From contig NZ_JACHCG010000001.1 of NCBI RefSeq assembly GCF_014200595.1, forward strand, positions 1,426,001 through 1,490,000: 64,000 bases of DNA, read 5' to 3'. Origin of the DNA: Pedobacter cryoconitis (GTDB lineage: Bacteria > Bacteroidota > Bacteroidia > Sphingobacteriales > Sphingobacteriaceae). A program made the position numbers and the translations under genes. This document shows, one piece after another, positions 25,623-32,901 of this stretch. Positions within the stretch are counted from its first letter, which is position 1; each line of letters opens with the position of its first letter. The notes under the pieces were generated by a model, which was not told where the DNA came from, ran no database searches, and worked only from the letters and a program-made list of their open reading frames with translations.

Positions 25623-25668
25623 TTATCTAAAGTCTATTTAGACTGATTACAGATAATGTATATCTTTG
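25623..25668 (+). promoter_or_regulatory. Promoter and palindromic operator of the siderophore-type receptor
   Basis: A -7 box TATCTTTG lies at 25661-25668, with TTAG 19 bp upstream as a weak -33. A perfect 14-bp palindrome, AGTCTATTTAGACT (25631-25644), covers the -33 region and is itself flanked by TTATCT (25623-25628) and AGATAA (25651-25656). The location fits a repressor site, possibly an iron regulator such as Fur; the identity is inferred from the gene it controls. Confidence 0.55.
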
Positions 25669-25707
25669 CCGGTGTTATTATTACACTTACTCATATCATA
25701 TTAGTTG

Positions 25708-28074
25708 ATGAAATTTTTACTGACTACACTTTTAGCACTGGTTTTTTATACCGCTTTTTCCCAAAAAACCCAAACCACAGGAAATATATCTGGTACAGTT
25801 TTACTGGTTGACGGCCAGCCGGCCGGATCAATTTCAGTTTCTTTAATTGACCTGGCTAAACACACATTGACCGATGAACACGGTCATTATTCTTTTAATA
25901 AAATTAGCCCCGGTAAACATACGATCAGAATTCAGATGTTAGGTGCCGCTCAAAAAGATCTGGCTGTAACAGTTATTGCAGCACAAACCATAAAAGCTGA
26001 TTATCAGTTAAGCAAAGAAAATGTTCAGGCATTGCAAGAAGTTATCATTGGCGGTACATCGAATAAATTCTCTAAGAAAGAGAGTGTTTATTCAGCACGC
26101 CTTCCTTTGAAAAACCTGGAAAACCCACAAGTTTATATCTCTATTCCAAAAGAGCTTATTCAAGAACAATTAGCAGTTGATCTGGGCAGCATCTCTAAAA
26201 ATGTTCCTGGCTCTGGAATTCCAATGCTGGCGAACCAGGGGAGGGTAACTTTCCGTTCCCGTGGTTTTGAAACTGAACCTATGGTGAGAAACGGAGTCGC
26301 TGGCTTTGCTTATACTGCCATAGACCCTGCTAATTTGGAGCGTATAGAGGCTATTAAAGGGCCTTCGGCTACTTTATTTGGAAATAACCTGTCCAGCTAT
26401 GGTGGCTTATTCAACCGGGTAACCAAGAAACCATATAATGGGGTAGGTGGTGAAATTTCCTTATTTGGTGGTAGCTGGGATTATAAAAGAATGGCTTTTG
26501 ACATCAATACACCATTAAATGCAGACAAAACGGTATTATTCCGTTTAAATGGTGCAGGCACTTATGAAAACAATTTTCAGGATGCGGGATACACCAAGAG
26601 CTTTAGCGTTGCGCCAAGTTTTTCTTATCAGATTACAGACAAACTTTCCATGTTGTTTGATGTGGAATATGGACAAGCTGAAGGGACATCGGTTGTCCGT
26701 TTTAACCCTTATACAAAGACAGATCCAGCTTCTAAAGTTGTCAAAGTGCAAAATATCAGGGATATGGGATTTCCGTATGACAAGCTGTTCGGAAATAATG
26801 ACTTAGCCTACAGAACACAGATGGTAAACGTATTTGCACAGTTTAATTATAAAATGTCTGAAAATTGGACTTCGCAAACTGTGATGTCCAGATCCAGCAC
26901 TGCAATCAGAGGATATATTTCGGCCTTGAACGGCGTATCCGATACTGAGTTAACTGCGCTGGTGATGCGAGGTTATACTTCATTTATTGCAACAGACATT
27001 CAACAAAACTTTACAGGAGACTTCAAGATTGGATCACACCGTAACCGGTTGGTTGTTGGTCTTGATTTTTATAACAATACGAATACTTTTGATAGGGTTC
27101 AGGTAACGGGGCCAAAGGTTAATTTCGTTAATCCTGGTAATAATGCCGGGATCAGCAAAAAGATTATTGATGACCTGGCACCTACTAAAGCCGGAAAAAT
27201 AAGAAATGAAGCTAATGCAGATAATAGTTATGCGGTTTATGCATCTGATGTTTTTAATATCAATGAAAGGCTCCTGGCCATGGTAAGTCTTCGTTTAGAT
27301 CGTTATCAGGCTGACGGGACAACAGTAGTGGCTACAGACGTTAATACCGGAGCTTTTGGTCAGACGGCGCTTTCTCCTAAATTAGGATTGGTTTATCAGG
27401 TAGTTAAAGACCGGGTGTCTTTATTTGGAAGTTATATGAACTCTTTTACCAATAAAAACGGGACTAAGATTAACGGAGATATGGTCAAACCAGAACAGGC
27501 AAACCAGGTAGAAATGGGCGTTAAAGGTGATCTGTTTAATCATAAATTAGTGGGTACAATCAGTTATTATGATATCAAAGTAAAAGATATTGTTCGTCCT
27601 GATGTGGCTAATAATACTTATAGTATTCAGGATGGAGATCAAAAAAGCAGGGGAGTAGAAATTGAACTGACTGCAAACCCATTTCCCGGATTTAATATTA
27701 TTGCTGGTTATGCTTATAATGATAGTAAGGCTATAGGGGGAAGTCCAGATACAGAGGGCTTAAGACCTGCTTTATCAGGCCCCGATAAAATGGTCAACTT
27801 CTGGTTGAGTTACAAATTTCCGCAAGGAGCATTGAAAGGTTTTGGAGCTGGTTTTGGTGGGAACTCTGGAAGTTCATCTTATCAAACCAATACGAAAACT
27901 TCTAAAGTGATTATCCCTGGCTATACGATGTTTGATGCGACTGTATTTTATGATCAGCGTCGTTTCAGAATCGGGGTTAAAGTTGATAACCTGACCAGTG
28001 AAAAAGCCTGGTCTGTACGTTTAACACCACAAAGTCCGGCACGTTACCTGGCCAACCTGACCTTGAAATTCTAA
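25708..28074 (+). CDS. TonB-dependent siderophore-type receptor
   Basis: 788 aa from ATG 25708. Signal peptide ending TAFSQ, a carboxypeptidase-regulatory-like domain (about 25-105, GNISGTVLLVDGQPAGSISV), a plug with VYISIPKELIQEQ, FRSRGFETEPMVRNGV and IKGPSATLFGNN, and a beta-barrel ending ARYLANLTLKF. The plug and barrel resemble ferric-siderophore receptors of the FhuA/FpvA type rather than SusC. A protein of the DUF4198 family is encoded convergently, a frequent pairing in Bacteroidetes. A LytS/LytTR pair lies upstream on the other strand. The ligand cannot be read from the sequence. Confidence 0.9.
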   Translation: MKFLLTTLLALVFYTAFSQKTQTTGNISGTVLLVDGQPAGSISVSLIDLAKHTLTDEHGHYSFNKISPGKHTIRIQMLGAAQKDLAVTVIAAQTIKADYQLSKENVQALQEVIIGGTSNKFSKKESVYSARLPLKNLENPQVYISIPKELIQEQLAVDLGSISKNVPGSGIPMLANQGRVTFRSRGFETEPMVRNGVAGFAYTAIDPANLERIEAIKGPSATLFGNNLSSYGGLFNRVTKKPYNGVGGEISLFGGSWDYKRMAFDINTPLNADKTVLFRLNGAGTYENNFQDAGYTKSFSVAPSFSYQITDKLSMLFDVEYGQAEGTSVVRFNPYTKTDPASKVVKVQNIRDMGFPYDKLFGNNDLAYRTQMVNVFAQFNYKMSENWTSQTVMSRSSTAIRGYISALNGVSDTELTALVMRGYTSFIATDIQQNFTGDFKIGSHRNRLVVGLDFYNNTNTFDRVQVTGPKVNFVNPGNNAGISKKIIDDLAPTKAGKIRNEANADNSYAVYASDVFNINERLLAMVSLRLDRYQADGTTVVATDVNTGAFGQTALSPKLGLVYQVVKDRVSLFGSYMNSFTNKNGTKINGDMVKPEQANQVEMGVKGDLFNHKLVGTISYYDIKVKDIVRPDVANNTYSIQDGDQKSRGVEIELTANPFPGFNIIAGYAYNDSKAIGGSPDTEGLRPALSGPDKMVNFWLSYKFPQGALKGFGAGFGGNSGSSSYQTNTKTSKVIIPGYTMFDATVFYDQRRFRIGVKVDNLTSEKAWSVRLTPQSPARYLANLTLKF

Positions 28075-28077
28075 ATT

Positions 28078-28117
28078 AATTACAGTTTGTTAGTTAATCA
28101 ACTAACAAACTGTAATT
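28078..28117. terminator. Perfect 18-bp palindromic bidirectional terminator
   Basis: AATTACAGTTTGTTAGTT (28078-28095) is exactly complementary to AACTAACAAACTGTAATT (28100-28117) around a 4-nt loop. It lies between two convergent genes and its right arm is inside the last codons of the DUF4198 gene. Confidence 0.8.
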
Positions 28118-28819
28118 ACAACGGTATCTGATACTGGTGTAAGGCAAACCTTTATAATTACCCGGCTTTGCTAAATTATAATCCTGTCTGATAATATATA
28201 AGCCCTTCATTACAGGCATAAAAGCAGCTTCACCATGGGCGTCGGTTTCAATTGATTTCTCCCAGTTCTGTGGATTAAATACCCGTAGTTTCGTCCCATT
28301 AGCAGCCGGATTTCCATTGTTAAAGGCTCTGACGATAATCATTTGATCTTTTGTAGCAGTAACAATATCTAAAAACTGAACAGGCTTTTCTACATAGCCC
28401 GTATGCTCAACAGTATAAGCTGCACATAAATAGTCGATAGGGCGTACATTCTTTCCGCCAGTTTTAGAACGATCTACAACCGGAAGAGACTCGTTGAGTG
28501 CTAAAATCTGGTAAACTCCCTTTTCCTGAGGAATAAAAGTTCCTTCCCAGCAGTCTGTTTTAGGGGAGATGCTGACAACGGTGTGTTTACCTTTTTCATC
28601 TATAACCGTGACCTTAAAATCACCAAGCTCAGCAAGTTCCGGCCCGGTTTCCCGGTGACGGATATTGTACTGATCAATTTCACCAAAACAGATTTGGATC
28701 TGCACAGGCTGATTTACTTTTCCAGAGCCCTTAATCGCAAACCAATAGCCATGTGCCTGGCTAATCAATGGTAAACAGCTCAAAAAGAATAACAGGCTGT
28801 AAATAATTCTTTTTATCAT
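28094..28819 (-). CDS. DUF4198-family exported protein
   Basis: 241 aa. Signal peptide ending ISQAHGYW, so the mature protein begins with the His-Gly-Tyr-Trp typical of DUF4198. Two beta-sandwich-like parts follow: GKVNQPVQIQICFGEID and, in the second half, VRAFNNGNPAANGTKLRVFN, an Ig/carboxypeptidase-regulatory-like domain. Members of this family are associated with metal or siderophore uptake; here it faces the TonB receptor, in line with that. The start ATG lies only five bases after a TACCTTTG -7 box, so the message may be nearly leaderless. Confidence 0.8.
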   Translation of the reverse strand: MIKRIIYSLLFFLSCLPLISQAHGYWFAIKGSGKVNQPVQIQICFGEIDQYNIRHRETGPELAELGDFKVTVIDEKGKHTVVSISPKTDCWEGTFIPQEKGVYQILALNESLPVVDRSKTGGKNVRPIDYLCAAYTVEHTGYVEKPVQFLDIVTATKDQMIIVRAFNNGNPAANGTKLRVFNPQNWEKSIETDAHGEAAFMPVMKGLYIIRQDYNLAKPGNYKGLPYTSIRYRCNYSLLVD

Positions 28820-28824
28820 GCGCG

Positions 28825-28832
28825 CAAAGGTA
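28825..28832 (-). promoter_or_regulatory. -7 box of the DUF4198 gene
   Basis: TACCTTTG read on the - strand, five bases before the ATG at 28819. No clear -33 box is found 19 bp upstream. Confidence 0.4.
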
Positions 28833-28930
28833 AATATTTCATAGCTGAGATAGGGGTATTGCAGCTAAATCGCGTTTACCGAATTATAAAAGCTATTTAA
28901 GCAGCTTCTTAAACTTTAAAAAACAATTAT

Positions 28931-29773
28931 ATGAAATTAAAAATCCTGTTATCATTGATCGTAACGACGCTCTTATTCAGTTGTAACCCTTTCAAAAATA
29001 ATGAGATTAACAAAGTGATTAATGCATTCTATACGCAGCACAAAGGGCCGTTCGAGGATGTAGACAAAACCTTACTCTCCACAGGTTTATCCTCTTTAGT
29101 GAACAAAGCAATTGCAGAAGAAGTTAAGTCTGTAGAAGAACTCAAAGCTTTAAAATCAACAGACAAGCCAGCTAAGATCGAAGGTGATATTTTTACCAGT
29201 CTGTCAGAAAGCTTCACCTCTTATGAGATCGGGAAAACCAGTATCTATGACGATAAAGCCACTGTCCAGATCGAATTTACCAATAATAAGGCTGGTACTG
29301 AAACGTGGAAAGACGATATAGAATTGATTAAAGAAAATGGCGCCTGGAAAATTGATAATGTCCGGTTTAAAGGTGAACGCGCTTTTGGGAAAAGTACTAA
29401 AGATGTTTTATCGCAGTTCCTGACCCCAATTACCGCAGTAAGTTCGGATGCTGATGATCAGCGGTGCAGGCTGTGTGCTGGTCATCAATATCAATGGAGC
29501 AACCTTAAAAAAGGATGTGTTCGTGTGCTTGAACTGCCTTTTAAATTAAGAAGTATGGATAAAACTTCCACAGCAAGTGTCATCTTCTCCGATGATCAGA
29601 GAAAAGCAGAAGTATTTACAAAAAATACAAGTTGGGTACTCAACAAAAAGTCTTTAACAGCCTATGAAACCGAGGCTTCTGATAAAGGTGTATTTCTGGA
29701 AAAAAGAAATAATGTCTGGAGACTTGGAGAGTTGAAAAACGGTAAGACGATCTATTCAGGACACGTAGAATAA
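28931..29773 (+). CDS. Two-domain lipoprotein, paralogue 1 (DUF3828-like)
   Basis: 280 aa. Lipobox LLFSCN (Cys18). The first domain (about 28-160) has INAFYTQHKGPFEDVDKTLL, STDKPAKIEGDIFTS and the closing strand ENGAWKIDNVRF, an NTF2-like layout resembling DUF3828. The second domain (about 175-280) has a Cys pair with QYQWSNLKKGCVRVLELPFKL and a final EKRNNVWRLGELKNGKTIY. It is followed by two paralogues on the same strand. Membrane-anchored in the periplasm or at the surface; the function is unknown. Confidence 0.7.
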   Translation: MKLKILLSLIVTTLLFSCNPFKNNEINKVINAFYTQHKGPFEDVDKTLLSTGLSSLVNKAIAEEVKSVEELKALKSTDKPAKIEGDIFTSLSESFTSYEIGKTSIYDDKATVQIEFTNNKAGTETWKDDIELIKENGAWKIDNVRFKGERAFGKSTKDVLSQFLTPITAVSSDADDQRCRLCAGHQYQWSNLKKGCVRVLELPFKLRSMDKTSTASVIFSDDQRKAEVFTKNTSWVLNKKSLTAYETEASDKGVFLEKRNNVWRLGELKNGKTIYSGHVE

Positions 29774-29807
29774 AAATTATACCTGCTAAAACAAACCCCC
29801 TATACCG

Positions 29808-30329
29808 ATGAAAACCAAAATTCTGTTCTCAATTATTACTGCTGTAATTTTATCCGGCTGTACTAATTCTAAAAGCAATAGTGCAGCAAAGGCTGTAAAT
29901 GCATTTTATAAAAATTATGAAGGCCCTTTTGAAGAGGTAAACAAGACCTTACTTTCAAGAGAACTCGCCACGCTGATCGACAAAGCAATTAAATTTGAAA
30001 ATCAGTCGGCTGCTGAATTGAAAGCGGCAAAGTCAACAGATAAACCAGCCATGATAGAAGGTGATATCTTTACAAGTTTGTATGAGAGTTATACTTCTTT
30101 TAAAATAGTGCGCGTAAAAACTGATGGTGATCTGGCCACAGTACGGGTAGAATTCACAAACCACCGGGAAGGTGATATTGTCTGGACAGATGAAGTGCAG
30201 CTGATCAGGCAAAATGGAAATTGGAAAATAGATGATGTACGTTACGGATTAAAAAATGTAACCCATCCAAACCTTAAAAAGGGATTGTCGGATTTCCTGG
30301 CTCCAGAGCCTGTAGTAAACGAAAGTTAG
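29808..30329 (+). CDS. Lipoprotein, paralogue 2 (first domain only)
   Basis: 173 aa. Lipobox ILSGCT (Cys18). It matches the first domain of its neighbours (NAFYKNYEGPFEEVNKTLLS, STDKPAMIEGDIFTS, QNGNWKIDDVRY) but stops soon after, so the C-terminal domain is absent. It sits 34 bp after paralogue 1 and 172 bp before paralogue 3. The end is a clean stop, not a frameshift remnant as far as I can see. Confidence 0.7.
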   Translation: MKTKILFSIITAVILSGCTNSKSNSAAKAVNAFYKNYEGPFEEVNKTLLSRELATLIDKAIKFENQSAAELKAAKSTDKPAMIEGDIFTSLYESYTSFKIVRVKTDGDLATVRVEFTNHREGDIVWTDEVQLIRQNGNWKIDDVRYGLKNVTHPNLKKGLSDFLAPEPVVNES

Positions 30330-30501
30330 CACCCTTCAAGAGAACTAAAAGATAGAAAAACGATTTATTTGATAAATAAAGTTATTGTGTTATCATTCAA
30401 ATACTTATAGGTTAATTACGGTGATATTATTTATTGTCCTGTCTGAATAATTGCTTATATTAGATAGTAGTATTTTTAGCTAAAAACCAAATATTAAGCT
30501 T

Positions 30502-31353
30502 ATGAAAACCAAAATTCTATTTTTTCCTCTTATTGTTATTACACTTTTATTCAGTTGTAACAATTCTCAAAGTAATGGGATCACTAAGGTGGTTAACACA
30601 TTTTACAAATATTACAAAGGCAAGTATGTCGGTGCTGATAAAGGGCTGCTTTCGGCCTCATTAGCCGTATTGATTGACAAAGCGCTTGAAAAAGAAGCTG
30701 CATCAGCAGCAGAGGTCAGGGCTTCAAAATCAACGGACAAGCCAGCGACGATCGATGGTGATATTTTTACCAGTCAGCATGAAGGGTATACCGGATTTAA
30801 AATTGGTGAAACTAAGGTTGAAGGAGATAAAGCTGTTGTCACTGTAGAGTTCACCAATAAGAACGCAAACGTTAAAACATGGAAAGATGATATTGTAGTC
30901 ATTAAAGAGAATGGCGCCTGGAAGATTGATAATGTCAATTATAAAGGAGATGCAGGTGCTGGCAAAAATATCAAAGCAGTGCTAACGCAATTCTCATCGG
31001 CTTCAGCTGCACCTGGTATGATGGTAGGCGGAGATTCAGATGCTCATGGTTGTAAAGCTTCTGCTGGCTATACCTGGAGCGTACTTAAGAAGAACTGTAT
31101 CCGTGCGTTTGAGTTACCTTTGAAACTATCAAACCCTTCTGGAAGTACAATGGCTGGGGTTGCCTTTTCAGAGGATAAAAAGCAGGCTGAAGTATTTGCT
31201 AAGGAAGGTAGTTTTATCCTGACCCAAAAAGCTGAAAACTCTTATACAAGTACAACTCCTGATGGGGGGATGTTCCTGAAAAAAGGAAACGGCATCTGGG
31301 AGTTTGGTACATTAAAAGACGGAAAAGCCCTGTATGCTGAGCGCAAAAAATAA
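30502..31353 (+). CDS. Two-domain lipoprotein, paralogue 3 (DUF3828-like)
   Basis: 283 aa with lipobox LLFSCN. Both domains are present as in paralogue 1: VVNTFYKYYKGKYVGADKGLL, STDKPATIDGDIFTS and ENGAWKIDNVNY, then HGCKASAGYTWSVLKKNCIRAFELPLKL and a final FEFGTLKDGK-like strand. The 172-bp gap before it is A+T-rich and may hold its own promoter. A terminator follows at 31392. These three genes are a small tandem family. Confidence 0.7.
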   Translation: MKTKILFFPLIVITLLFSCNNSQSNGITKVVNTFYKYYKGKYVGADKGLLSASLAVLIDKALEKEAASAAEVRASKSTDKPATIDGDIFTSQHEGYTGFKIGETKVEGDKAVVTVEFTNKNANVKTWKDDIVVIKENGAWKIDNVNYKGDAGAGKNIKAVLTQFSSASAAPGMMVGGDSDAHGCKASAGYTWSVLKKNCIRAFELPLKLSNPSGSTMAGVAFSEDKKQAEVFAKEGSFILTQKAENSYTSTTPDGGMFLKKGNGIWEFGTLKDGKALYAERKK

Positions 31354-31391
31354 TACTTATACTTTAAATAACGGCTTTATGCTGATCTGAT

Positions 31392-31426
31392 AAAAAGCCT
31401 GTCCTCAACCTGTGGACGGGCTTTTT
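31392..31426 (+). terminator. Rho-independent terminator of the lipoprotein cluster
   Basis: AAAAAGCCTGTCC pairs with GGACGGGCTTTTT (one G-T pair), 9-nt loop, ending in a run of six T. Confidence 0.85.
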
Positions 31427-31539
31427 TGTGCCTCTGAATGGCCTTAAATAAGCTTATCAATTGATTAACAGTAGTGTAATATTGACACCAATGATGAGTT
31501 TCTTGATAAAAATGCTTAATTTTTCACAAAAAAGCAGCC

Positions 31540-32094
31540 ATGGGAGAACAGATCATATCAAAAGTAATCGGAACTTTAACTGAAGATGACAGCCTTCCGG
31601 ATTGGTGGATAGGGGAAGAAATTGAGATCCCGTTTTTTGATCATGAAAAGGTAGGCATCAGTTTTACCGATTATGACAGGGAGCATGATGAAACCTTTTT
31701 AGTGGAGGCTGATGATGCTTTGCAACATTTTCTGGCGTTGACTTCCGCAGACAGGAAAGCGGTGACCCACCTCGTTTATAAATACTGTTTAGATTTCCTT
31801 GAATTAGCGGAGCCAGATGAAGCAGATGATGATTTAAGGGCAATTACAGATGAAAATGAGATCTGGAAATTCGTGCAGCCTACAGAAATTTATGTGACAA
31901 GGCGGTTGTATGAACAAGAAGACCTCTATGTTCAGGTTGCTTGTGCATGTGATTGGGATCAGGAACATGGGTTACAGTTAGTTTTCAGACAAGGAAAAAA
32001 ACTGACCAGGGTTAGTGGTCAGGATGGTCATTTAACCGAAGCTGATGCGTATGGCAAACCCGATAGTGAAGACTTTTTATTGTCTCAATTTTGA
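31540..32094 (+). CDS. DUF6985-family cytoplasmic protein
   Basis: 184 aa, acidic, no signal or membrane segment. The segment CACDWDQEHGLQLVFRQGKKLTRVS, preceded by IYVTRRLYEQEDLYVQV, is characteristic of the family, found in many polymorphic-toxin-immunity-like and unknown contexts. The function is unknown. It converges on the HD-domain gene with a 2-bp gap. Confidence 0.65.
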   Translation: MGEQIISKVIGTLTEDDSLPDWWIGEEIEIPFFDHEKVGISFTDYDREHDETFLVEADDALQHFLALTSADRKAVTHLVYKYCLDFLELAEPDEADDDLRAITDENEIWKFVQPTEIYVTRRLYEQEDLYVQVACACDWDQEHGLQLVFRQGKKLTRVSGQDGHLTEADAYGKPDSEDFLLSQF

Positions 32095-32096
32095 TT

Positions 32097-32699
32097 CTAC
32101 TCCTGGTCTGTCTTTTTTATATATCCTTTTAATACGCTGTCATCAATCAGTTTTTCAGTAAAATCCCATATTGTTTTAGATCCATGCTCAATTTTACCAG
32201 TTTTCTCCATCACGGTGTGATAAGGTACATTATGCTCAGTCCAGGTACCGCCCTGGTTAGACACATTCTGTAAAATTGGCTCAAATCTATCCATAGAACG
32301 TGCGAACCTGGCCTCTGCTGTATCTCCTGTTTCAAACTCTTCCCAAATTGCAATAAATTCCTCTGCTTGTTTTGCAGGCAATAAACCAAATATTCTTTCT
32401 GCTGCTTTACGTTCAGCCTCTGTATTGTCGTGATTTACAATAGTATCATAAAGAAAAACATCGCCCGAATCAATCTCTACCAGGTCGTGAATCAGCAACA
32501 TTTTTAAAACCTTTAAAATATCTACCGGCTCATTGGAGTGTTCTGCTAATGTAAGTGCCATCATAGCCAGGTGCCAGCTGTGTTCTGCATCATTTTCTCT
32601 GCGGTCACTGTTAAAAAGGCGGGTTTTTCTTTGAATGTATTTAAGCTTGTCGATTTCGTGGATAAAAGCAACTTGCTGAAGTAATATATCTAAATTCAT
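32097..32699 (-). CDS. HD-domain hydrolase (YfbR-like)
   Basis: 200 aa from the ATG at 32699; seven further codons from an upstream TTG are possible but the ATG gives the usual MNLDILLQQ start. Conserved motifs are NDAEHSWHLAMMALTL (first His), LLIHDLVEIDSGD (HD pair) and a later MDRFEP (Asp). These are the metal ligands of the HD_3/YfbR group, which hydrolyse deoxynucleoside monophosphates. The precise substrate is not certain. Single gene, with a divergent helicase gene upstream. Confidence 0.85.
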   Translation of the reverse strand: MNLDILLQQVAFIHEIDKLKYIQRKTRLFNSDRRENDAEHSWHLAMMALTLAEHSNEPVDILKVLKMLLIHDLVEIDSGDVFLYDTIVNHDNTEAERKAAERIFGLLPAKQAEEFIAIWEEFETGDTAEARFARSMDRFEPILQNVSNQGGTWTEHNVPYHTVMEKTGKIEHGSKTIWDFTEKLIDDSVLKGYIKKTDQE

Positions 32700-32901
32700 G
32701 ATGATAAAAATCTTTGTCAAATATAGAAATGGAAAACGGTTATCAGGATATCCGGCAAGAGTTTTCTAATTTAAAGCGCTGAATAACCAATTAGCATAGC
32801 TATCCAATTAACAATGATCATGAAATTAAAAGAAGTGAGAGGGAAAATTTAACTTCGCTCAACTTTAAAATTTTGAATCATTAATTTATAAATACATCAG
32901 G

